Part shown: positions 9,397 to 19,047 of the stretch, piece after piece | How the letters are laid out: each line of letters starts with the position of its first letter | Position numbering within the stretch: the first letter of the stretch is position 1 | NCBI GenBank assembly: GCA_021234155.1 | Contig: JAJEKV010000004.1 | Span: 26,333,831 to 26,397,830, forward strand | Reading direction: 5' to 3' | Origin: Isoetes taiwanensis | Taxonomy: Eukaryota; Streptophyta; Lycopodiopsida; Isoetales; Isoetaceae | DNA: 64,000 nt | The notes under the pieces: model-generated | The model's input: the letters and a program-made list of their open reading frames with translations, nothing else | Databases searched by the model: none | Told to the model about the DNA's origin: nothing | Translations under genes and position numbers: made by a program

Positions 9397-9645
9397 ATGA
9401 ATGATCCTAACGCCATCAATTTGAACATTACCCAGAGAACAGATATATCTAACATTGATACAATCTTGGATCAAATGGATGAGAAAAGCTATGAGGAAAG
9501 AATGCAGGAAACGAAAAGACTTCTGGAGGCTACTGAAAAAGGTATTATTGCGCTAGAGCCCGTGTTTCAAAAATTGGGGGCTTTAAACAAAAAATTTGAT
9601 GCCTACATGCCTTTCTTGACAAAGGGGGTCGAAGCCGAATCGTAG
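9397..9645 (+). CDS. C-terminal helical segment of the transposon-borne gene
   Basis: ATG at 9397 opens 82 residues with a clear heptad-like region (residues 25-60, YEERMQETKRLLEATEKG) and a stop at 9645. It is in the same frame as 8037-9189, so it probably is the protein's C-terminus after the damaged segment. It could form a coiled coil. Nothing recognisable follows up to 9950. Confidence 0.45.
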   Translation: MNDPNAINLNITQRTDISNIDTILDQMDEKSYEERMQETKRLLEATEKGIIALEPVFQKLGALNKKFDAYMPFLTKGVEAES

Positions 9646-10156
9646 GCATGGTCGTGGACCCCGCGGTTCAAGAGGATGAGCCATCGTACACAAAGAGCAT
9701 GAGGTTCCAAACAAACAGAAAAAAAACGAAACTCTTCCATGCACCCGATATCGCTACTTGCCGAAAGCCGAGTGGCGATCTCTGTCGAAGGGCACGACAT
9801 CGATACTTGGAAAGGACCGATCCACATGTCCAAGTCCTTGCACGAGCCATGTTCAGAGAAATCCCGGATGTAACGGGGCTACACCGAGATGGACCCTGTG
9901 CAGATCTTCTACAAAGGGGCGGGAACATATAGATAGGATAGTCTGAGAGATAGGTGTTGTACCGAAATCGAGATCTAAACCCGGATGGACTAATTTCTGC
10001 CCCTATGGCAAAGTAATGTACATTGAAATGTTTGAGGAATATAAATTACAATGCTTTGAAGTCTCCATATCTTTGAGTTTTCTTACTATTTAAGTTTTGT
10101 TTCTTGTCTAAACTTTCCTTGACCGCGAAATTTGCTAGCACTTTCTTATAATTATT

Positions 10157-10185
10157 GGCGGACTTAACAACTCAAAATGTCCGCC
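10157..10185. other. Short hairpin
   Basis: GGCGGAC at 10157-10163 pairs with GTCCGCC at 10179-10185 across a 15-base loop. It lies 3' of the transposon-borne gene and could be an element end or a transcript 3' structure. Confidence 0.5.
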
Positions 10186-10284
10186 GCCCACATCCTCATT
10201 ATCAATTTCATTCCTTTTTATACATGTGTAGAGCTTAAGGGACTTGTGATATTACATCCATGGGTCAGCTAGGCAGCTTCAAAT

Positions 10285-10310
10285 CTTCGCCGTGGCGATC
10301 CTGCTGAGTA
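10285..10310. repeat. Terminal GCG palindrome copy
   Basis: CTTCGCCGTGGCGATC is followed by CTGCTGAGTA, matching both the palindrome and the first spacer type of the 6137-6356 array. It is the right-most copy and may mark the right subterminal region of the element. Confidence 0.65.
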
Positions 10311-11109
10311 TTTTCACTCTTTCTTGTGGACCGCTCTTACTCACAAAGGAGCTTGGGATAGCCTTATATATGTCAAAGTCGGATACATCGCTGGTTGTGA
10401 CCAATAAACAGCGGAAAAAACGTCAACTTTTACTCTGCTGCAACCATTCACGGTGTTTTATAGACAATCAAGAACCTATTTCATGCTAAACGAGAATTCC
10501 GAAATTCTCTAATTAATTAAATCGTGCTTGTCTGCCATCTTATGTAGCACTATATTCAACTCATATCATGATGGATGGTTAAACTCTGGGTTTAAATTCC
10601 AGATCAAGTTTACTATGGCTATAAGCCATCGCTCCATCCAGAAATTTCATGCACATGAATTAGGTGCACAACTTTTTTAAAAATTGCAGTTGCTCTTCAT
10701 AGCATTGTGATGAAGAAAGAGACAAATACAATGTTGTGGTGAAGAACCAAATTCTATTTCTATACCATTCTTTGTTTCTCAACTTGGTTCTTTACTCATT
10801 CTTCTTGCTCTTTTTTTTATTATACATCATCGTAGTTTTTTCCCCTTTTTTTTCTTTACATTTAGCAAAGAGACTAGGTGAATTACGTTTCTCCATGCCA
10901 TTCAACTCAACCTAGAGGAAGATCCTTGCCATCCAACTCAACGTAGAGGAGGATTCTTGCTATTTTGTTCCATTTCTCAGCTTCTTTGTTATTGCTTGTA
11001 TATTTTTTACGAATGTGTGTAAGAGATGCTTGTACAATATTGTAAATGTGTTAAGAGGTCCTACCATAAAGACCATGTTGTGTTGCATGTTCGAAATTGT
11101 TAGGGCCCG

Positions 11110-11806
11110 AAGGGCCCAAAAATACATATTGTCTCATCTTCTATCTATTATAATGTTATACCGTAAGTGTGTAGTGCATCGAGCCCTAATTTGAATGGCC
11201 GAGATCATCTGGATGCATCCGAAGGCCTAGATTTATTGCACGACTTACCAACACTGTGATTGGTCATGCTTCGATCTCTTAAGGGGAAAGGGTAAATGAA
11301 AAGGGGGAAAAGGAAAAGGGAAGTGGAAAGAGAGAATGTGAAGGGCAAAAAGGCATGGGGAAAAGGGAAAAGGGTAAAAGGAAAAGGGAAAAGGGTGGGG
11401 ATAAGAGAAGAGAAAAAGGCATGGAAAACGAAAAAAGGAAAGGGAACCTGGGAAAAGGGCATGAGGGAAGGAGGAAGAGATAAAGTGGAAAAGGTAAATG
11501 GAAAGGGCATGAAAAAAAAAAAGGGAAAGAGGAAAAGGTTGAAAAAAGGAGAAAATGAAGGAGAAAAAAAGCATGGAAAAGGGGAGGAGAAAAAAAGCAT
11601 GGGAAAAGGAAGGAGCATGGGAAAAGGGGGAAAAAGAGAAGCGTTGAGGAAAGAGGAAAAAGGAAGGGACAAATGGCATAGGAAAAGGGAAAAAAAAAAG
11701 AGAGGGAAAGGGAAGGGAAAAAACACATCAAGAGAAGGGGAAGAGTATAGTATAGTTTGTATCGTTGTTTCTAACATGTGAAATTCCTTCCTAAGGGCCC
11801 AAAAAT
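11110..11806. mobile_element. Insertion-like segment with long purine tract between 14-bp direct repeats
   Basis: AAGGGCCCAAAAAT occurs at 11110-11123 and again at 11793-11806. Between them are 160 bp of mixed sequence, then about 450 bp with almost only A and G on the plus strand (11281-11735). The direct repeats look like a target duplication, which would fit a LINE- or SINE-like insertion. No coding content is credible. Confidence 0.5.
11281..11735. repeat. Polypurine tract of about 450 bp
   Basis: The plus strand is built from GGGAAAAGG-type words with occasional CATGG interruptions. The long frames seen on both strands are composition artefacts (Lys/Gly/Glu or Phe/Pro/Ser). Such mirror-like purine DNA can adopt triplex structures. 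Confidence 0.9.
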
Positions 11807-11843
11807 TTTGTTAATATAGAAATCAACACATAACTATCATTAA

Positions 11844-14411
11844 CACTAGAGTTGTCCTGGGGACCATTTCTGGTCCATGGACCAGAAATGGTCCACCATA
11901 CCCCCTGCCATTTAAACCCATATATCTCACAAGAGAAATTTTAATTTTAAAATATGCCACCACTATTTGAGTCTTCACTTGATTCTTAACGACTTGTGAG
12001 AATTTCATGACTACTGGATTCACCTTTATATTGGTATAATTGTTCAAACTTTGGAGAATTTGGCAGTTTTTACAGCACTCTAGAACTGCATTCTTTAATT
12101 TTCTAGCATAAAAGTGTCTAAACCTTGCTAAATATGAAAGTAATTGATATATTATGATAAAACATATCGATTTGCATATTTCCATGTTTGGCCGCTATTT
12201 TGCTTAAAAATGCTGCATGAGGTTCAAGAATTATTTCTCTCTTATTATTACAGGTTTTGACTTAATTTTTGTAACAATGAGTCCTTAACAAGACAAGCTA
12301 TAGTGCAAGGAATTTTTTAAATGTTTATATGTTATATTAGTATCGTTATTAATTAAAGAAATTATTGTACAAGATTCAAATAAAAAATATAGGTTAAAGT
12401 GCTCCAATAAACCTCATCTATAAGTCTCATAAGAATAGTAAATGATGCATTCTAGTTAATTCTATATAGGAATTTACTTTATCAACATAAATATAATGTA
12501 ACTAGGGTATAACCATGCATTATCTAGATCTAAACAAGATCTAATATAACAGGATGAACACAAAGAAAGGTTTCAAAGTGTGTTGATTATACCCTTATAG
12601 GTATAAAACTCAACAATGATGTAGATAGTGATGGTTATTGATGAATGGAAGACAATATCATGAAGTTTAGCCATGACTATAAATAAATAGATCAAAAGAC
12701 TTTCCATACCTGTTTTTCTAGTTCAAATATTAACTTATTGCACTACATTTCTTGCATAGGTCTTTTAAATGGCACAATATATGATAAAAAGGGATATTGA
12801 GGTCCTTGGTGCGGTCTAATTAGAAGAAAAAAATGAAGAAATCTACTTATTTTCCACTATTATAAGGTTAGTCAATGTGTACTCTAAAGTATTGTAGTCT
12901 AAGTGGGACCATAGTAAATGTCGATCAACTTTTATGACAATATATATCTCAAATTTCATGTTAGAATAATGTATTATATACAAGATTAATATAAATAAGC
13001 ATGGGCTATTTATAGGTCCAGGATTAAACCAAGTGGATTGAGCAAATTTCTCTATTTTTTTGCACTGGCTCTATTCATTTTGTCCCTTATAATGATATTA
13101 TGATTTCTCATCGTCTATAAGATAATCTTTGTAAGGTGTAAGTGGACTTCCTCATACATTCAAAGTAGCCCTTAACTAAATTTTCGTGCTTCAATATCAC
13201 CTTTTCGATAGACAATCCTCCCTAACCAACTAATGTTATCATATATAATGTGGTATAAACTTTATTCTAAAGAATTGATTAAGATAATGATGTTCGTAAC
13301 TTTGAAATAAAAGGTCATGTGGACCAATAATTGGCATCGACGTAGCAGTCTATCTTGATCTTTTTAGTCATATCTTTTCATATTTTTTCCTTGGTTCATC
13401 TTGAATTGCTTTCTTAACTTTGAGAAGCTTTGAAATATGGTGTTTGAAGTTCATCCTTAAGGCACAAATCTAGAGATAAAAAATTGAAAACATTTGATGA
13501 TAACTTGGAACCAATACTAAAAGTTTTAGCCCAAACCTAGCAATAGATATTTTTTATTGATAGAAGAGCTCATGAAATACCAATATCCTAAAATTTAGCT
13601 TGAGATTAACTAAGGTAAAGAAGTTATTGATTTAAAATGAACTTGTGGACCAGTAATGGTCTTAGGTACAGAAACCTTTATTGATTTATCATGATCGTGT
13701 CTTTTGCTCTTTTTCTTTACTTGTTTTTTCATTGATCTCATATTCATACACACATTCATATATGATTTTTTCAATGACATACTATTTCAATAAATTTCCT
13801 TCAAATATAACAAAATAAACATCAATTAAAGTCACTTAAAATTGTTAACTATAAGTCAAAGCTGAACCTTCAAATTACAGGCCAACAAATAATTTCTATG
13901 CATGAAGCAAGTAGTCAACTACTTATATACCAAATTTGAAGTAAAAAAGCATTTTCATGCAAAAGTTATAGAATTTTAATTGAAACAGCCTTCTGGGAAC
14001 CATTATTGGTCCACAGAAGACAGAAAACGGTTTTGAGCATGTCATGTTTGACTGACTATATCTTTCTTCCTAGACTTCGGAATGGAACAAGTTTTTTTGT
14101 GTATTCATCCTTATCTCATATAGAAAAATATCATTACAATGAAAAAATAAAAAAAAAAATCCTTTTGTTGAGACAGTTTTACATTATGTAAACATGAAGC
14201 AAACTGGACTTGACCCCCCTTGATTCACCCAAGCATAACTTTCAATTTTAGGGGTATATGCATTTTTAACTATTTTTTCTAGGCAAAGTGACTGCCATAT
14301 ATTAACATGTAGAAAGGGTTTAACTGAATTTTATGCCATTGATTTTATATGAATTTTAAAGCAAACTGTACAAATGAACCATTTATGGTCCATCAAGGGA
14401 CAACTCTAGTG
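11844..14411. mobile_element. Nested 2568-bp element with TTAA duplication (piggyBac-like, non-autonomous)
   Basis: Both ends are inverted: CACTAGAGTTGTCC at 11844 and GGACAACTCTAGTG ending 14411. The 4 bp on each side are TTAA (11840-11843 and 14412-14415). TTAA target duplications with a CAC-type end are the mark of the piggyBac superfamily. CACTA elements would give 3-bp duplications, which do not match here (TAA versus TTA). The interior is AT-rich with no transposase frame. It carries repeated GGACCA...TGGTCC palindromes. Confidence 0.75.
11859..11892. repeat. 34-bp palindrome at the left end of the TTAA element
   Basis: GGACCATTTCTGGTCC is followed by its partner GGACCAGAAATGGTCC, so the two halves form one long palindrome. 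Looser copies of the same motif occur at about 13319, 13643, 13995 and 14380, the last next to the right end. They may be subterminal transposase-binding sites. Confidence 0.85.
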
Positions 14412-14849
14412 TTAACATTAATTAATACAAACCATTCCATCCAACACATTTAAATTAAAATCCCCCTGAAACCCCCTTTGGTTTGGGTGCATATTCACAC
14501 GGGGGATTACGTAGGGCAGCGAGAGCCCTTAAAAACTTACAACACATGTACAAAATTAACACCATTAAGTACATTCCCTCAAACCTTATAGTATTTTGCG
14601 AACCTTGATATACAGTATACAAAAAGTTATATAGGCATACCCCACAAACGAGGATCGCTATGTACGGTCCAGATCAAGGAATAAAGGGCAAATATACCCA
14701 TCCGATAGCTCTCGGTGCCCGTAGTAACCCCCCCGGTGAATATGCACCCAAACCAAAGGGGGTTTCAGGGGGATTTTAATTTAAATGTATTGGATGCAAT
14801 GGTTTGTATTAATTAATGTTAATGATAGTTATGTCAGCAAGATCCGGCG

Positions 14850-15756
14850 ATGGTCAAACTCGGGGAGCTATAGACTGAGCAAGAGGGTTTGCATTTCTAT
14901 AAGGGAAGGATTTATGTTCCTTCAAGTGGGGACCTTAGGGAGTCAATCACCATGACACTCCACAAGCTGGGCATGGAGGTGAATGGAAGACATATGAGTT
15001 GGTTAAAAGGTTCTACTATTGGCCAGAGTTGCAAGATCAAGTTAAGGACTTGGTGAGTCACTGCTTGGTGTGTCAAGCGGTGAAGCCGATCATGGGAAAA
15101 CTCTGAGATTGTTACAGCCTCTCCCTATACCAAATGAATGCTGGGAAAGCGTGAGTATGGACTTTATAGTCGCATTACCTAGAAATGCTAGGCAACATAC
15201 TCAAATTTTGGTAATAGTGGATCGGTTAACCAAGTATTCTAAGTTTATAGCATTAAAAGGGGAGGCTACGGGGCATGACGTAGCAGTTGCCTATTTGCAA
15301 AACATATTTCCAACTTTTGGACTTCCCTTGTCCATGATAAGTGAGCAGGACACGAAGTTTACGGGTCACTTATCTCATGAAAGGATTGAGGATCCGACTA
15401 TACATGAGTAGTGAAAATCATCCACAAATGGACGGGCAAACTGAGCGCATAAACATGATCTTAGAGGACATGTTGTGAAGTTTTGTCCACGAGAAGCAGT
15501 CTAGGTGGGAAGATTATCTACCCTATCTAGAGTTCGCTTATAATAATAGCCATCACACGGAAATTCGGATGACTCCCTTTGTGGCTATGATGGGCCAAAA
15601 CCCAAGAGCTTATTCTGGTATGCATAAGTACCTTAGAACCGAAGTTGCAGTACACATGCTCCATGACATGGATGCAATCATCAGCATAGACGTGATATCT
15701 CTTATGTAAAAGGTGATTATATTTTCTTACGGGTCGTTTATCCTTCGGCATTATGA
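14850..15756 (+). pseudogene. Gypsy integrase, frameshifted
   Basis: Split frames read LHFYKGRIYVPSS, then FYYWPELQDQVKDLVSHC with LVCQ (the HHCC zinc finger). The core follows: MDFIVALPRNARQHTQILVI, VDRLTKYSKFIALK and then ISEQDTKFTGH, which carries the second catalytic Asp. The frame shifts near 15390, and the next part shows SENHPQMDGQTERINMILED and YLPYLEFAYNNSHH. This is the DDE integrase core of Ty3/gypsy elements, which inserts the cDNA into the chromosome. Stops and indels are present at about 15105, 15410 and 15475. Confidence 0.88.
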
Positions 15757-16134
15757 ATGAACACATTACTGCCTTTAACCAAAGGTCGGGTGCCTAAACT
15801 TACTCCGCGATATGTTGGGCCTTTTAGGATTACTAAAAGGATCGGGGAAACAGCATACGAGTTGAACTTACCACAGGAAGTAGGGATCCATCCTGTATTT
15901 CATGTAAGTCAGCTGAAGAGGGCTATACTGGATACCGCTAGCCCGCAAAGTATATCGATCGTCTTAAACTCCTCTGTAATGTCAGAACGTCTTCTAGATA
16001 AAAGAGTTCGGCAGCTGCGCAATAGGGATGTGGTAGAACATCGGGTTCAGTGGCAGAACCAGTCTCCTGAGGATGCCACCTGGGAGACGGAGGAATTTGT
16101 GCAGCAGTTCCCTCATCTGAAGGATCAACCTTGA
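15757..16134 (+). CDS. Gypsy integrase C-terminus with chromodomain-like end
   Basis: The 125 residues contain LTPRYVGPFRITKRIGETAY, ELNLPQEVGIHPVFHVSQLK (the GPY/F module) and, at the end, RNRDVVEHRVQWQNQSPEDA followed by TWETEE (the chromodomain motif, VxWxxxxxxxATWE). Chromodomains of this type direct chromovirus insertion to heterochromatin. The stop at 16132-16134 precedes the polypurine tract by 11 bp, as usual. Confidence 0.9.
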   Translation: MNTLLPLTKGRVPKLTPRYVGPFRITKRIGETAYELNLPQEVGIHPVFHVSQLKRAILDTASPQSISIVLNSSVMSERLLDKRVRQLRNRDVVEHRVQWQNQSPEDATWETEEFVQQFPHLKDQP

Positions 16135-16145
16135 GGACAAGGTCC

Positions 16146-16162
16146 AAAAAGAGGGGGAGGAA
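16146..16162 (+). other. Polypurine tract of the gypsy element
   Basis: AAAAAGAGGGGGAGGAA directly precedes the LTR start TGTTACAG at 16163. It is the plus-strand primer site for reverse transcription. Confidence 0.88.
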
Positions 16163-16982
16163 TGTTACAGGTGCTCCCAAGGGCATAGCCGGAATCGGGC
16201 CCTTGACGGACGTCCATGAGCACGGGCTAAGCAACGGGTAATGGGTTGCTAGGCGGGACCCTAATATCACTAAGTATTAGTGCGGAAAGAGCTAGCGGGG
16301 TTGCGGGCAAGAGATTCATATGGGTGCATGGTTGGCAAAGTTATATTAATGTTAATATAACTTACTAGGGGCCAATGTCATTAAAATATATGAATGCAAT
16401 GTTAGCTATGGTTTTAAATAAACATTAAAGGGACACATGGCATCGAAATATTGGATGGGTCTTAAGTCTGATATAGAACAGAAGGAAACGAGTTTGTGGA
16501 TGAAATCCAGATGCCAGATCTCTAAGTTGAGCTCCAGAGCATGGAATCAGATCGAATCAAGGCCTAATCTGGCCGGTTTTGGTCTGACAGACTGCTAGTT
16601 AACTCAAGTTAGCAGATTATAAAACCTAGAGGAAGAAATAGGTTGTGGTACAGAAACCTGGTTAATGAAATTGGAAGCCGATTCTGCTGTGATTGATCTC
16701 TGTTTAATTCAAGGATTGACCCATAGGGTCGAATTTGCAGCCTAAAGTTGTGCTGGTGATCCTAAGGCAGATTGCTACTGCCAAGGATTGATTTGGGTGA
16801 AGAACCGGTTGGTGCTGACCCGAGAGGATTCATTGAAAGAATCCAGATTGCTATGGGAACTTTGCATAGCAGCAACCAGCGTGATTAGCGAGGGGGATCC
16901 GGATCCAAGGTGAGGGTGGAAGCTAGTCGGCGTTAATATGCGGTAAATATTGTTTTTAAGGAAAAAATTTTGTGCTGTAACA
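16163..16982 (+). repeat. Gypsy 3' LTR (820 bp)
   Basis: It begins TGTTACAG after the polypurine tract and ends CTGTAACA at 16982, an exact 8-bp inverted terminal pair. The size is normal for a plant gypsy LTR. No second copy lies in the window. The 5 bp after it are GAAAT. Confidence 0.85.
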
Positions 16983-18427
16983 GAAATCAGGTAAGACCTT
17001 AATACAATAGAGAATAAATTGTCAAATTCTTTAGCTATTTCAACCAAAATATAAAATCTATAACTTGAATGAAATGAAAAATGACATCTCAAAGGATCAG
17101 AACAAAAGAAATGACAAAATGTTTACATGATTTGGGAAACGTTATCATCTTTTTAATTAAATACCTACAATCTAAAATACAACGAACACAATCACATGCT
17201 TACCTATTTGCCAAACCCATTCACATCAATATGAAGTAATAACATAATATTCCATGAAAGATATTGTCAAACTCAAAAAATTTAATGTAAGTTCTATAAT
17301 TCAATTGAGTGAAATGGAAGAATGACCAAATTAATAAAAAGGAACATCTCAAAGGTAATCGCCTAAAGAAATGATAAATGTTTTGATAAGTTTGGGTAAC
17401 ACTGCCCTTTTCCAGGTATCAACAATCTAAAATACAATGGATGCAATCACATGTTTACCTATTTGCCAACCTCTCTTCCGTTCGATATTCTCATCGTCTT
17501 TATTAATTCTTAAACTTCTGCCTGGTGAAAGGCCCAATAGCATTGAGCACTTTTTCTGATATAGATAATAAATCAGGGATGAAACAATTTCTCTCTTGAT
17601 ATAGAATGCCCATGTTTGGACTTGCACCAATATAATGTGTATATAAGATACATAGATTGACCTACAACATAAGCAACACTTTAAGAGTGCATTCTAGCGA
17701 TGACTCATAGAACGGAAGCATTTGGACAAATGGCACCGGGCCTGAGAACAATAAAAATGCATTTTCTATCTGTAGAAGAGAAGGTTGTTAATACAAACCT
17801 CGAAAATGAGGTTGGAGCTTTAAAGTTCAACAACATTAGAGCCATTATAGTATTGATAATTCGCATGAAACAAAGCATTTTTGGAGCAACTTCCACTCAA
17901 GGCTTCCACCAGGTGTCTATTGTCACCTATTGCCGTCTTGCACCAAAAGTTAGACAGTATCATGAGCTAGACCAACAAGGAATGTGAGAAGACTGGGTTC
18001 CATTAATTCAGTGAACATATTAGATTAGAAGTCCCTAATCCCTACAATGACAACTTTCCCAAGGTTAAGCACATGCATAACCTTCATATACATGCAAAAC
18101 ATACAGTAGGTGCTTCTAGTCCCTATATAAATGAAAAGAAATTTTACCAATATAATGCACATTTACAATCTCTGGGATTTAAAAAATATATACTGATAAT
18201 CAACATCTTTTACTTTCAAGTTAGCAACCACAAATTGAGGCCAAAGATGCCCAAAATTGATTGCCCAATGGTGATTGCATGTCTCTAATGGATTTGTAGA
18301 ACATTGGAAAACATTCTTGACTTTTGCAAGATGCTTCAGCCCATGGCCCCATGCTAATCTAAAGTTGAATGTCCAAAAGCTTTAAATGTTTCTAAATGGA
18401 CTTTCGTGTAAGAGCCCCAGATACAAG
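16983..18427. other. No gene recognised
   Basis: AT-rich sequence. A weak repeated theme (CATCTCAAAGG, AAAGAAATGA, ACAATCTAAAATACAA) occurs at about 17085-17185 and again at 17345-17440, a diverged duplication of about 260 bp. No frame is convincing. Confidence 0.5.
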
Positions 18428-18482
18428 AAACAAAACAAAACAAAACAAAACAAAACAAAACAAAACAAAACAAAACAAAAAA
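18428..18482. repeat. (CAAAA)n microsatellite
   Basis: About ten perfect units of CAAAA followed by A-rich sequence. Confidence 0.97.
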
Positions 18483-18526
18483 ATAAAAAATAAATAAAAA
18501 TTTACCTCACAGTTCCCCCATCGAAT

Positions 18527-18560
18527 GAGATACTCTTGCAGCTAAAATCCTTTTGTTTTC
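18527..18560. repeat. Target-site duplication, left copy, of the LINE at 18561-19013
   Basis: It shares GAGATACTCTT and AAATCCTTTTGTTTT with 19014-19047, differing at a few bases in the middle. The divergence suggests an old insertion. Confidence 0.8.
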
Positions 18561-19013
18561 GAATTGAATTGAATTGAATTGAATTGAATTGAATTAAATG
18601 ACTTTTATCGTCCATAGTGGCCAATCAGTCTATGGGACCCAATATAAGAGGGCAGCAGGCATATTGCTGCCTAGATTAAAAAAACCCTCGCCCAGAAGGG
18701 CTTTTGAGGGAAAAACCGTAGCAACAATAAGACTGCGGACAAGCTGTACAAATATACACACACACATCATGGAGTGTTTCTTGCCCATCAAGTGGTTGTC
18801 CAAGGACATATGTGAACACTCACATCCATTACCTCCTGAATGAAAGATCCTAGTGAGCGCACTGAGGTCGTACTCAGTATCATGTGTAGCAGATGGTCTG
18901 GCCTGACCAAGAGAGCGTAGCGTGCTCGGATCTGATGATATGCCGGGCATCTCTAAAAAGTGTGACATTCATCCTCAATGGCTCGTTTCTGGCAGCACTG
19001 ACAAAGCATTAGA
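18561..19013 (-). mobile_element. 5'-truncated LINE copy (family a) with (AATTC)n tail
   Basis: Read on the minus strand, it starts at about 19013 within the C-terminal coding part (frame-corrected peptides such as RAIEDECHTF and QIRARYALLVRP match the LINE at 37350-41217). It runs into a 3' UTR with the same hairpin region (CGGTTTTTCCCTC, GGGTCCCATAG, TGGACGATA) and ends in seven AATTC units (18561-18595). It is flanked by about 34-bp direct repeats (18527-18560 and 19014-19047) that share GAGATACTCTT and AAATCCTTTTGTTTT. This is a classic dead-on-arrival LINE insertion. Confidence 0.88.
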
Positions 19014-19047
19014 GAGATACTCTTACATCTGAAATCCTTTTGTTTTA

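Larger units (their letters stand above)
5994..9645 (+). pseudogene. Multi-exon transposon-borne gene of unknown function, decayed
   Basis: A gene model can be read. The ATG is at 5994 and a 28-base first exon ends at a GTTAGT donor (6022). Intron 1 is 6022-6416 (contains the 34-bp palindrome array). Exon 2 starts at 6417 in matching frame. Later exons are about 7011-7540, 7606-7954 and from 8019. Intron 7541-7605 (GTGATT...TTTCAG, 65 bp) joins its exons in frame, and 7955-8018 is another GT-AG intron of 64 bp. From 8037 to 9189 one frame continues through stops at 8320-8322, near 8493 and near 8970, then shifts. So the copy is dead, but the structure of an intron-bearing gene of roughly 1000 residues is clear. 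The whole protein is not one I recognise. A possible methyltransferase motif lies near its 3' end. Confidence 0.6.
3350..10310. mobile_element. Probable large DNA transposon, ends not located
   Basis: I group this interval because the same GCG palindrome recurs from 4604 to 10300 (tandem unit, intron array, a single site at 7981-7996, a final site at 10285-10300). It also holds transposase-associated fragments on one strand and a multi-exon gene on the other. Dense short subterminal repeats plus two genes suit the CACTA (En/Spm) superfamily. However, no CACTA terminus or 3-bp target duplication could be found, so the limits are approximate. Alternatively these are two adjacent elements. Confidence 0.4.
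9950..11109. other. No gene recognised
   Basis: Apart from the hairpin and palindrome listed separately I see no coding signal. At 10905-10950 there is a near tandem repeat (GCCATTCAACTCAACCTAGAGG, then a similar ATCCAACTCAACGTAGAGG). The 10860-11110 stretch has the look of a retroelement leader or LTR but has no partner. Confidence 0.5.
11828..14834. mobile_element. Foldback MITE (about 440 bp) split by a 2.57-kb insertion
   Basis: The left arm starts ACATAACTATCATTAA at 11828, is interrupted at 11843, and resumes at 14416 (ATTAATTAATACAAACCATT). The right arm is its inverse, ending GTTAATGATAGTTATGT at 14834. Arm similarity extends about 150 bp, through the AAACCCCC/GGGGGTTT blocks, to about 14535 on the left and 14690 on the right. 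Removing 11844-14415 restores continuous arms. No clear target duplication was found. It lies against gypsy integrase sequence on its right side. Confidence 0.85.
14835..16982 (+). mobile_element. Ty3/gypsy chromovirus, 3' half
   Basis: The order is integrase zinc-binding domain, integrase core, C-terminal chromodomain-like segment, polypurine tract and 3' LTR. The 5' part (5' LTR, gag, protease, reverse transcriptase) is absent; the left edge meets the foldback MITE. Frames are broken at several points, so it is not functional. Confidence 0.9.

Noticed and set aside
11205-11781. Several long frames on both strands over the purine tract
   Set aside because: Their composition (Lys/Gly/Glu or Phe/Pro/Ser) follows from the A/G-only sequence; no motif and no codon structure.
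11844-14411. CACTA (En/Spm) element, because the ends read CACTA
   Set aside because: The flanking 3-bp sequences do not match, while a 4-bp TTAA duplication is exact. No CACTA transposase is present.
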